Below, in pieces: positions 24,708 through 32,256 of a stretch of 64,000 nucleotides of DNA. The number at the start of each line of letters is the position of its first letter. Positions within the stretch are counted from its first letter, which is position 1. Source of the DNA: Gemmatimonadaceae bacterium (GTDB lineage: Bacteria > Gemmatimonadota > Gemmatimonadetes > Gemmatimonadales > Gemmatimonadaceae); NCBI GenBank assembly GCA_019752115.1, contig JAIEMN010000019.1:124001-188000 (forward strand), given 5' to 3'. Made by a program: the position numbers and the translations under genes. The notes under the pieces are model-generated. The model did not search any database and was not told the origin of the DNA. It saw only the letters and a program-made list of their open reading frames with translations.

Positions 24708-25568
24708 TCACTTGTACGAGGCCGGCTGCGTCTTCCGCCACGCGTCGTAGCGTGTGCGGAGCGTCTTGACCGGATTGAGGTTCTCACCGGGCTTGATGGC
24801 GTTCGGCCCCGGCTGATTGGGCTGCGCGACGGTGAGGTACATGCTGTACTTGCCGTTGTTGTGCGAGTCGCCGTTGGTATCGGCCTTGTTCGCCATGAGG
24901 ATGTACGCCACGTAGGCCGTGCGCTCTTCGCAGGGGATCGCCGGCTTGCTGTTGTCCGCCGGCAGCGGCGGGCACGTGCAGCGGCTGTCGCCACCGAACC
25001 TGTCGGCGGTTTCGAGCGCGGCCATGACGCGATCGGTGAGGGCGCCCTGCGTGTGGAGGAACGCCCGCACCGCGTTGGGGATCACGTCGCCGGTGCGCAG
25101 GATGTTCCCCTGGATGGAGTAGTAGATCTGCGTTCCGGGCACCTGCCCCTGGATGTCCTGCGTCACGTAGCCGTTGCTGAGCCCTGAATGCCCGGCGGTG
25201 CGACCGGTCAGATCCACGATGCCGAACTGTCGCGTTTGAAACGCCGGATCGGCCGACAGCATCTCGATGATGCGCTTGGGATCGGTCCCTTTCTGCAGCT
25301 CGCGATAGACAAGCATCTGATTGGCGTGCGTGCCGTCAACGCCGGCCTGGCAGGCCGCAACGCCCTTGCCGGGCACCACGACGGCCTGGATGCCCATGAG
25401 AAAGGCGTCGTCACGATCGACACAGGTGGCCGAGGCGATCACGACCCGGCCGGTGGCCATGTCCACCGCGATGACCGACCACGTGGCATGCGCGGCCCGC
25501 GGCAGGACGAACAGGAGAAGCGCCGCGAGGAACGTCCACACGCGGGGCCCACGGAGGGAGAGGGGCAT
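24708..25568 (-). CDS. secreted DUF1028 family protein
   Basis: A 286-residue protein with signal peptide (FLAALLLFVLPRAAHA). The mature protein begins ATWSVIAVDMATGRVVIASATCVD, the conserved N-terminal strand of the DUF1028 family, which has an Ntn-hydrolase-like fold; the residue after cleavage would be Ala or Thr, so an N-terminal Thr nucleophile exposed by signal cleavage is conceivable. Conserved GVAACQAGVDGTHANQ and GHSGLSNGYVTQDIQG segments follow, and a cluster of cysteines (CTCPP, CEERT) may form disulfides. First gene of the minus-strand hydrolase cluster. Function of the family is not established. Confidence 0.8.
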   Translation of the reverse strand: MPLSLRGPRVWTFLAALLLFVLPRAAHATWSVIAVDMATGRVVIASATCVDRDDAFLMGIQAVVVPGKGVAACQAGVDGTHANQMLVYRELQKGTDPKRIIEMLSADPAFQTRQFGIVDLTGRTAGHSGLSNGYVTQDIQGQVPGTQIYYSIQGNILRTGDVIPNAVRAFLHTQGALTDRVMAALETADRFGGDSRCTCPPLPADNSKPAIPCEERTAYVAYILMANKADTNGDSHNNGKYSMYLTVAQPNQPGPNAIKPGENLNPVKTLRTRYDAWRKTQPASYK

Positions 25569-25714
25569 AAAGAAGAGGGATGGGGGCGTCTACCAACTCG
25601 CTACCAAAAGGCAGCGTGAGGCGCACCGCGTCCAGAGTGCCGCGGCAGCCGGGTCCGTCCCCCGGCGCTACAATAGAGCCGACCCTCCAATCTGGTCCCG
25701 AACCGGCCCTGACC

Positions 25715-27970
25715 ATGCTTCCGTTCGCCCGCCGCCTCCGCGCCGCCGCCCTTGTCCTGCTCGCCCCGGTGGCGGCCGTGGCCCAGCCCGCCCCGCGCGC
25801 CTTCAATCTCGACGACCTCCTCGACACGCGGACCACCGCGCTCGGGGCCATGTCTGCCGACGGGCAGTTCGTCGTGGCGCTGATGTCGCGGGCGCGGACC
25901 AGCATGGGCGTCGATTACAACCGCTCGTTTGGCGACCCGACCTACGCTGCGCCCACCCGGCGCGAGGGCTGGGTCATCGACACGCGCAGCGGCGAGAAGA
26001 CGGCGCTCTTCGCCGAACCGCAGGTCGTGGGCGCACAGGCCTGGTCGCCCGATGGCAAGACACTCGCTGTGGCGGTACAGCGCGACGACGATCGCTTTGA
26101 CCTGCTGCTCTGGGACCGCGCCACGCGCAAAGCCGCGCCACTCAAGGTGCCCGCCGGCCGCTATGTCTTTGCGAACTCGCGCCTGCGCTGGAGCCCCGAT
26201 GGCGCGAGCCTGTTCGTCTCGTTGCGCAGCGACAGCTGGCGCACGGCGGCGGCCGCCGAGTTTGCGCGCCTGACCACCGGGCCGCGCATCGTGCAGTCGA
26301 GCAGCGAGCCGTTTCTGGCGTGGAATGCCATCCAGCGCCGCGGCACCGTGGAGTCCGTGGTGCGCGTCGATCGAAAGACGGGCGCCGCGACCGATGTCCT
26401 GCCCGAAGGGATGCGCCAGTCCTGGCAGCTCACGCAGGACGGGCAGATGGTGGTGTACACCGAGGACATCACCACCAAGACCGACTACGATGTGATCGGC
26501 GGCAGCGAGCACAAGCTCCTCGCCCGTGCCGTCAGCGGCGGCACGCCCAGCGTGCTCTTCCCGTCGCTCAAGAATGTGCGGCTGGTGTGGGACAAGAGTG
26601 GCCGCCGCTACAGCTGGCTGCAGGGCGATCAGCTGCTCGTCGCGCAACTGGGCGACAGCGCGCGCACCCGTCTCGCCGGCGATAGCGCGGCGTCGCGCGA
26701 TACCACCGCCGCGGCGCGCACGCGACGGGCGAAGGAGCGCTTCACACCGGTGAGCTTCGTGGATGGTGCCAGCACCCCGCAGCTGGTGGCGACCAACCCC
26801 GATGGCATCTGGCTAATCGACGCCTCCTCCAAGCAGCGGCGGCTGGTGGCCGCGACCAGCGATTCGGTCCCGACGTCGCCGCGCGTCCGCTTCGTGGGCG
26901 CGGTGAACAACGGCGGACAGCTGCTGCTGGCCATGGAGTCGCGCACGACCTGGCGGCGTGGACTCCTGCGCTATGACATCGCCAGCGGCCGCACCGATAC
27001 CCTCTTTCAGGGCACGCGCCTCTACGGCGGCTTTGCGGTAAGCGACAATGGCAGCACCGTGGTCCTCTCCGGTGGCGACGGCAACCGCCCGGGTGACTTG
27101 TGGGCCATGACGGCGCCCTTCGGGGAGCCGCGTCGCCTCACCGAGGCCAACCCGATGCTCGCCGACCGCAACCTCGGCCCCACCGAACTGCTCACCTATC
27201 TCGACGCCGACGGCACCCGCGAGTTCGGTGTGGTGCACTACCCCACGAATTATCAGAAGGGGCGCGCCTACCCCACGGTCTTTCTCATCTACGAAGACTT
27301 CTTCGCCGACAGCTGGGATGGCCTCGCCAACCTGCTCAACGCGAACGGGTATGTGGTCGTGAAGCCGAGTGTGCGCTTCGACATTGGCTATCCGGGCGAA
27401 GCGTGGATCAAGGGCGTCACCGCGGCCGCCAACAAGCTGATCGAGATGGGCGTGACCGACAGCACCAAGCTCGGCGTGCAGGGCACCAGCTACGGCGGCT
27501 ATGCGACCAACCTGCTCATCACGCAGACCACGCGCTTCAAGGCGGCGATCAACGTCAGCGGCAAGGTCGATGTGATCAGCTTCTACACCGATTCCCCGCG
27601 CCTCGGCGTGCGCAACGTGCACGCCGCCGAGAAGAGCCAGGACCGCCTCGGCGCCACCTTGTGGGAGGCGCCACAGAAGTACGCGGCGCAGTCGGCCATT
27701 CTCTACGCCGATCGCATCAAGACGCCGCTGCTGCTCATGACCGGCGAGATGGACGGCAACGTGCCGGCGATCAACACGCGCGAGATGTTCTATGCGCTGC
27801 GCCGCCTGGGCAAGGAGGTGACGTGGGTGAGTTACGCCAAGGGTGGGCACGGGACGCCGCTGTCGTCGCTCGACGACTGGATGGACTTCTACACGCGCAC
27901 CCTCGAGTGGTGGGGCAAGTACCTCAAGGGCGAGAAGCCGGCCAGCAAGGCCACGGAGATGCAGCCGTGA
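25715..27970 (+). CDS. secreted S9 family prolyl oligopeptidase-like peptidase
   Basis: A 751-residue protein with signal peptide (AALVLLAPVAAVAQ), an N-terminal beta-propeller domain (residues about 30-490, with WSPDGKTLAVAV-type blades) and a C-terminal alpha/beta-hydrolase domain. The catalytic triad is visible: Ser about 592 in GTSYGGYATNLL, Asp in TGEMDGNVP and His in KGGHGTPLS. This is the S9C acylaminoacyl-peptidase/dipeptidyl-peptidase layout; it should trim short peptides in the periplasm. ATG 25715 is chosen for the signal peptide; a TACAAT box at about 25670 may be the -10. Its stop overlaps the GTG of the following lipoprotein gene (GTGA). Confidence 0.9.
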   Translation: MLPFARRLRAAALVLLAPVAAVAQPAPRAFNLDDLLDTRTTALGAMSADGQFVVALMSRARTSMGVDYNRSFGDPTYAAPTRREGWVIDTRSGEKTALFAEPQVVGAQAWSPDGKTLAVAVQRDDDRFDLLLWDRATRKAAPLKVPAGRYVFANSRLRWSPDGASLFVSLRSDSWRTAAAAEFARLTTGPRIVQSSSEPFLAWNAIQRRGTVESVVRVDRKTGAATDVLPEGMRQSWQLTQDGQMVVYTEDITTKTDYDVIGGSEHKLLARAVSGGTPSVLFPSLKNVRLVWDKSGRRYSWLQGDQLLVAQLGDSARTRLAGDSAASRDTTAAARTRRAKERFTPVSFVDGASTPQLVATNPDGIWLIDASSKQRRLVAATSDSVPTSPRVRFVGAVNNGGQLLLAMESRTTWRRGLLRYDIASGRTDTLFQGTRLYGGFAVSDNGSTVVLSGGDGNRPGDLWAMTAPFGEPRRLTEANPMLADRNLGPTELLTYLDADGTREFGVVHYPTNYQKGRAYPTVFLIYEDFFADSWDGLANLLNANGYVVVKPSVRFDIGYPGEAWIKGVTAAANKLIEMGVTDSTKLGVQGTSYGGYATNLLITQTTRFKAAINVSGKVDVISFYTDSPRLGVRNVHAAEKSQDRLGATLWEAPQKYAAQSAILYADRIKTPLLLMTGEMDGNVPAINTREMFYALRRLGKEVTWVSYAKGGHGTPLSSLDDWMDFYTRTLEWWGKYLKGEKPASKATEMQP

Positions 27971-30519
27971 TCGTTCGCGCGTCCTTCGTTCGCGCGTCCT
28001 TCGTTCGCGCGTCCTTCGTTCGCCGGTACGCGGCGGGCCTGCTGGCTGCGGCGGCGCTGGCGGCGTGCGGCCACGAGGGCCCACCCAAGGTGGCCGCGGT
28101 GACCGTCTCCCCCGCCTCGTCGACCATGATGGTGGGGCAGTCGCTCACCTATCTCGCTACGCCACAGTCGGCGAAGGGTGCGGCGATCACAGGGCGTACC
28201 GTGCTCTGGAGCAGCAGCAACACCGCCGCCGCGACCATCTCCACCGGCGGGCTGGTCACGATGGTCGCGCCCGGATCTTCGATCATTTCCGCCAGTAGCG
28301 ACGGGGTGACCGGCACCGCGCAGCTGACGGTGATCCCGGTGCCGGTCGCGCGTGTCACGGTGTCGCAGACCTCGGCGACGCTGCTGGTGACCCAGACGCT
28401 GCAGCTCACCGCCGGCACGGTGGATTCGATCGGCGGCGTCTTGTCCGGCCGACCGATCACCTGGACGAGCAGCGCACCGGCCGTGGCGACGGTCTCCGTG
28501 AGCGGCTTCGTTGTGGGGGTCGCCCCCGGCACGGCCTCCATCGTGGCGAGCAGCGAGGGCAAGACCACCGCGGTCGAAATCACCGTGCGCGCCCTGAGCG
28601 GCCCGCCGGTGCTCACGGGGCTGTCGGCAACCACGCTGGTCCCCGGGCAGCTGGTGGCGCTCCGCGGCGTCGGCTTTGGTGCGTCGGCCGCAGCCAACAC
28701 GCTCACGATTCGCGGCATCCCGGTCCCGCTGGTCGCCGCCAAGCTCGACACGCTCACGTTTGTCGCGCCCTGCCAGAATGCCGGCACCGCGGCGTTGCAG
28801 GTCACCACGTCGGGCGGCACCAGCAGCGCGCTCACGGTGACGTTCGCGCCCATCACGCGCACGCTCGCCAAGGGGCAGGCGGTGATCATCACCGCCGCCG
28901 ACTCGAGCCAGTGCAACCAGCTGCAGGGCACCGGCACCGCGGCGCGCTACGTCGCCGTGGTCTCGAGCAATCTGACGAGCCAGAACTCCGTCACCGACTT
29001 CGAGCTCGCCGGCAACACCACCAACGCGATCGCGCTGCGCACCGTGCAGGCCCCGGCCGCTCATCTCAGACAGCCGCTCGACGCCGACGAAGCGCGCTTC
29101 AACGAGGCGCACGCCGCGCATCTCGAGTATGAGCGCGCGCTCTACCCGCAAACGCTCGCGCTGGCCCGCCTCGCGGCCACGCGCCCACGGCGCGCGCGCG
29201 TGGTGTCACCGCCCGTGGCGGGGGACATGCGCAGCTTCTACTACAACTTCAACAGCTGCAACGACTCCACCCAGATCATCCGCGGCCGCGTGGTCTACAG
29301 CGGGACGCGCACCATCGTCTGGGAAGACTCGGCCAATGCCGTGAACTCGGCGGCGAACCCCGATGTGCTCTCCTACTACCAGAAGATCGGGCAGATCTTC
29401 GACCTGGATCAGTACGACGTGGTGAAGAACACCTTCGGCGACCCACTGCGGCGCGATGCGCTCACCGATTTCGACGAACGCGTGCACATGGTGTTCACGC
29501 AGCGCCTGAACGGCTCCGGCGCCGCCGCCTATGTGACCAGCTGTGACGCCACGGCCCGCGGCACGAGCCGCTGGGGGAGCAACTTCGGCGAGTTCTTCTA
29601 CGGCATGGCGCCGACCGCGACCGGTACGAGCGTGACCAACACCGCGCAGCCGCCCGGGTGGTTTGCCTTCATGGTGCGCACCGTGGTGCACGAGGTGAAG
29701 CACATCGCCTCGCTCACCGCGCGCCTCTCGAACGGCGCCTCGGCGTTCGAGGCGAGCTGGCTCGAGGAAGGCACGGCGCGACAAGCCGAGGAAGTCTGGG
29801 CGCGCGAGAAGCTGCACAAGGTGGCCTTCAAGGGAAACACCGGCTACGGCACGGCCGCGAGCAACGGCGTGTTCTGCGACTTCAATCTCGCCAACGCGAC
29901 CTGCGCCGCGAACGACGCCCTGCGCCGCCCCAGCTGGGGGATGCGCCGCCAGTTCAACGAGATCAAACCCAAGCTCGACGAACCGTGGAACTGGTCGCCG
30001 TACGGCGATGCCAACGGCCAGAGCGGCGCGATCTTCTACAACACCACCTGGAGCCTCGTGCGCTACACGCTCGACCGCTTCGGCTCGAGCGACGCGGCGT
30101 TCTTCACGGCCCTGACCAACGGCACCACCACCGGCATCAATACCCTGACCGCTCTGACCGGGGTGTCGATGGAACGCCTGCTCGGCGGATGGGGGCTCGC
30201 GCTGTACGCCGATGACTATCCCGGGCTCGGCACGGTGAACCCCGACGCCAGCTTCCTCACCTGGAACCTGCGCGACATCTACGGCGGGCTGAACGCCGAT
30301 CCGCTCTGGACGGGCACCTACTCCAAGGCCTACCCGATCACGCCGGTGGCGCTCACCTTCGGCAGCTTCGTGGCGCAGCGCACCGGGATTCGCGGTGGGG
30401 CCCACGCCTATTTCGAGATTTCGGGGACGCCCACCGCGCCGCAGCTGCTCGATCTGCGCGGCGTGGGCGGCACCACGATGCCGGCCAACCTGCGACTGGC
30501 GATCATGCGGCTGCAATGA
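27967..30519 (+). CDS. lipoprotein with Ig-like (Big2) and IPT domains and a C-terminal HExxH domain
   Basis: An 850-residue protein starting at GTG 27967, which overlaps the S9 peptidase stop. The first residues are three repeats of VRASF encoded by a 15-bp tandem repeat, then a hydrophobic stretch and the lipobox LAAC (Cys about residue 37). Two bacterial Ig-like group 2 domains (VSPASSTMMVGQSLTY; VSQTSATLLVTQTLQL) and an IPT/TIG-like domain follow. The C-terminal half contains HEVKHIASL followed by WLEEGTARQAEE, a zinc-peptidase HExxH with a downstream glutamate, gluzincin-like. I infer a surface-anchored metallopeptidase; the family is not one I can name. The long open frame upstream in this register is shadow of the S9 gene. 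Confidence 0.75.
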   Translation: MIVRASFVRASFVRASFVRRYAAGLLAAAALAACGHEGPPKVAAVTVSPASSTMMVGQSLTYLATPQSAKGAAITGRTVLWSSSNTAAATISTGGLVTMVAPGSSIISASSDGVTGTAQLTVIPVPVARVTVSQTSATLLVTQTLQLTAGTVDSIGGVLSGRPITWTSSAPAVATVSVSGFVVGVAPGTASIVASSEGKTTAVEITVRALSGPPVLTGLSATTLVPGQLVALRGVGFGASAAANTLTIRGIPVPLVAAKLDTLTFVAPCQNAGTAALQVTTSGGTSSALTVTFAPITRTLAKGQAVIITAADSSQCNQLQGTGTAARYVAVVSSNLTSQNSVTDFELAGNTTNAIALRTVQAPAAHLRQPLDADEARFNEAHAAHLEYERALYPQTLALARLAATRPRRARVVSPPVAGDMRSFYYNFNSCNDSTQIIRGRVVYSGTRTIVWEDSANAVNSAANPDVLSYYQKIGQIFDLDQYDVVKNTFGDPLRRDALTDFDERVHMVFTQRLNGSGAAAYVTSCDATARGTSRWGSNFGEFFYGMAPTATGTSVTNTAQPPGWFAFMVRTVVHEVKHIASLTARLSNGASAFEASWLEEGTARQAEEVWAREKLHKVAFKGNTGYGTAASNGVFCDFNLANATCAANDALRRPSWGMRRQFNEIKPKLDEPWNWSPYGDANGQSGAIFYNTTWSLVRYTLDRFGSSDAAFFTALTNGTTTGINTLTALTGVSMERLLGGWGLALYADDYPGLGTVNPDASFLTWNLRDIYGGLNADPLWTGTYSKAYPITPVALTFGSFVAQRTGIRGGAHAYFEISGTPTAPQLLDLRGVGGTTMPANLRLAIMRLQ
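27971..28015 (+). repeat. three tandem 15-bp repeats at the lipoprotein gene start
   Basis: Three identical copies of TCGTTCGCGCGTCCT plus a partial fourth. In frame they encode VRASF three times in the N-terminal part of the lipoprotein signal. Copy-number change would keep the frame and lengthen the signal's N-region. Confidence 0.85.
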
Positions 30520-30558
30520 CAAAGCGGGACCGCGCCCGAACAGCGCGGTCCCGCTTTG
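30520..30558. terminator. hairpin terminator between convergent genes
   Basis: A perfect 16-bp stem (30520-30535 with 30543-30558) around a seven-base loop, immediately after the lipoprotein stop. The left arm begins CAAAG and the right arm ends CTTTG, so it can work in both directions. Confidence 0.85.
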
Positions 30559-30578
30559 GAGGTTGGGCGATCCGCCGC

Positions 30579-30761
30579 TTACGGGCGGGCGGGTCCCATC
30601 ACGTTGCGCGAGAAGAGCGCGATGACGATCGCGATGATCGCGATCTGCCCGATCGGCCCCACCGCCAGGATGATCTTGAAGATCGTCGAGATCAGCAGCA
30701 GCGGCAGCTTGATGATCGGCAGCAGGAAATCGGCGTCAGCCGGATGATCGAAAAACGGCAT
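30579..30761 (-). CDS. 60-residue membrane protein
   Basis: A small, highly hydrophobic protein: an N-terminal polar stretch (MPFFDHPADADF), then two adjacent hydrophobic segments (LPIIKLPLLLISTIFKIILAV and IGQIAIIAIVIALF) separated by a short GP turn, ending in a basic tail. It looks like a two-helix hairpin in the inner membrane. I do not recognise a family. Support: codon use and hydrophobic pattern are consistent, a strong terminator lies just after its stop, and it would be the second gene behind the dehydrogenase-like gene, 61 bases away. Shine-Dalgarno is weak. Confidence 0.55.
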   Translation of the reverse strand: MPFFDHPADADFLLPIIKLPLLLISTIFKIILAVGPIGQIAIIAIVIALFSRNVMGPARP

Positions 30762-30822
30762 CGAGGATTCTCGGTCAGGGGTCAGGCCGGAATTGTAAGC
30801 GGTCCCGGCGGCGGCTCAAAGG

Positions 30823-31674
30823 TCAGCGACCCAGGGCGTCCTTGGCGATAACGCCAAAATCCGCCTGTCCGTGCCCCTGGGCGATCATTTCGTCCATCCG
30901 GGCGGCGATCGCCGGCAGGGTCGCCATGGGGCGGGCGCCGACGGTCTCGAGCATCAGCCGGACGTCCTTCCGGGCCATGTCCAGCTCAAAACTGGCCGCG
31001 AAGTTCCCCTCGGCCATGTTCTTTCCCCGGAGCTGGAGCATGCTCCCGGGGTTGAAGAAGCCGAGCAGCTTGAGGGCGTCGGGGGCCGAGACCCCCTCCT
31101 GGGCGCCGATGGTGAAGACGTCGGCGAGCATCGCTCCCATGCCAATAATGAAGCAGTTTCCCATCAGCTTGTAGACAGCAGCCAGATCCGGGCGCTCCCC
31201 CCAGTACTCCACCCGGGCGGCCTGCTGTTCGAGAGCCGGCTTGACCGCCTCGAAGAGCGCCTGCGGGCCGGCGGCCATGATGATCCCCTGCCCCTGGCGG
31301 GCCGCGGCGGGTCCGATGAACACCGGGCAGTGGAGGTACTTCACCCCCTCGGCGTTGAGCCGGGTGGCCCGTTCGGCGGTGAGGTCCGGGCGGGTCGTCG
31401 TGTGGTCCACGATGACGGTGTTCGGCGCGAGGCCGGCCCGGAGATCGGAAATAACCGCCTCCACGACCGCGTCATCCTTGAGCACCAGATGCACCCGCTC
31501 GGCGCCGCGCACGGCGTCGGCCGGGGTATCGGCGACCTTTGCCCCAAACTGAACGAGCGCCTCCGCCTTGCTGCGGGTGCGGTTCCAGACGGTCACCGAG
31601 TCGCCGCGCCCGAGGGCGGCTTCCACGAAGCCGCTGCCGAGCAGCCCCGTGCCGAGGTATGCGATGTTGGCCAT
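30823..31674 (-). CDS. NAD(P)-dependent dehydrogenase of the 3-hydroxyisobutyrate dehydrogenase family
   Basis: A 283-residue beta-hydroxyacid dehydrogenase. The N-terminal Rossmann motif is IAYLGTGLLGSGFVEAAL, followed by VTVWNRTRSKAEAL (the NR-T pattern often linked to NADPH preference). The catalytic lysine region is KLMGNCFIIG, and HCPVFIGPAAARQG matches the family substrate-binding segment DAPVSGG...A. Glyoxylate/succinic-semialdehyde reductases and imine reductases share the same fold, so the substrate is open. ATG 31674 starts right at the Rossmann strand; the upstream open frame is not needed. TATCTT lies six bases before the ATG, so the mRNA may be leaderless. Confidence 0.85.
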   Translation of the reverse strand: MANIAYLGTGLLGSGFVEAALGRGDSVTVWNRTRSKAEALVQFGAKVADTPADAVRGAERVHLVLKDDAVVEAVISDLRAGLAPNTVIVDHTTTRPDLTAERATRLNAEGVKYLHCPVFIGPAAARQGQGIIMAAGPQALFEAVKPALEQQAARVEYWGERPDLAAVYKLMGNCFIIGMGAMLADVFTIGAQEGVSAPDALKLLGFFNPGSMLQLRGKNMAEGNFAASFELDMARKDVRLMLETVGARPMATLPAIAARMDEMIAQGHGQADFGVIAKDALGR

Positions 31675-31680
31675 GCGGGA

Positions 31681-31686
31681 AAGATA
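31681..31686 (-). promoter_or_regulatory. possible -10 box of a leaderless transcript (dehydrogenase gene)
   Basis: TATCTT followed by TCCCGC and ATG 31674 on the minus strand. The 12 bases differ at one position from those before the PhoD-like gene at 7135. Confidence 0.4.
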
Positions 31687-31791
31687 GCCAGCCACGCATT
31701 TTGGCCGCACATTCTGACGTGGACCTCAGCTTTCTCACGGCCTCACGTCGTCCCGCCGACGCCACCCCTCTCCTCGAGCCCCACACCACCC

Positions 31792-32235
31792 ATGCGTCGT
31801 CTCCTCGCCCTGTCCCTCGCTGCTGTCGCGCTCGCCGCCTGTCACAAGGGTGCCGCCGGCGCCGGTTCGGCCCCCGCCGCCAAGGCATCGGCCGCGCCCA
31901 AGGTCCCCGCTGAAGTGACGCTCGCGAACGTCACGCTCGGCGACTCGCTCTTCAATAACGGCGGCTGCATGCGCTGCCATGGCAAGGGTGGCATCGGCGG
32001 CAACAACGGCCCCGTGCTCACCGACAAGGCGTGGGATCAGCTCACGACCGGCAGCTTCGAGGAGATCAAGGGGATCATCACGACCGGTGTCCCGAAGGAA
32101 AAGATCAAGGTCACCACGCGCCCGAACCCGATGGGTGCCCGCGGTGGTCGCATGGCGCTGACCGACGCGCAGATCGTGGCCGTGGCGGCGTATGTGTACA
32201 CGCTGAGCCATCCGGAAGCGGCGCCGAAGAAGTAA
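31792..32235 (+). CDS. monohaem cytochrome c lipoprotein
   Basis: A 147-residue protein with lipobox LAAC (Cys about residue 17) and an alanine-rich spacer, then a class I cytochrome c domain: haem site CMRCH, a glycine-rich loop (GKGGIGGNNGP) and a methionine-containing segment (NPMGARGGRMALT) that can supply the sixth ligand; the C-terminal helix VAVAAYVYTLSH is typical. It should be anchored at the periplasmic face and carry single electrons to a terminal oxidase or reductase. ATG 31792 fits the signal. It converges with the RND permease gene and diverges from the dehydrogenase gene. Confidence 0.88.
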   Translation: MRRLLALSLAAVALAACHKGAAGAGSAPAAKASAAPKVPAEVTLANVTLGDSLFNNGGCMRCHGKGGIGGNNGPVLTDKAWDQLTTGSFEEIKGIITTGVPKEKIKVTTRPNPMGARGGRMALTDAQIVAVAAYVYTLSHPEAAPKK

Positions 32236-32256
32236 GCGGCGCGCCGAAGCACGTGA

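Noticed and set aside
27100-27966. In-frame upstream extension of the Ig-like lipoprotein
   Set aside because: It is the shifted reading of the S9 peptidase gene; the lipobox fixes a start near 27967.
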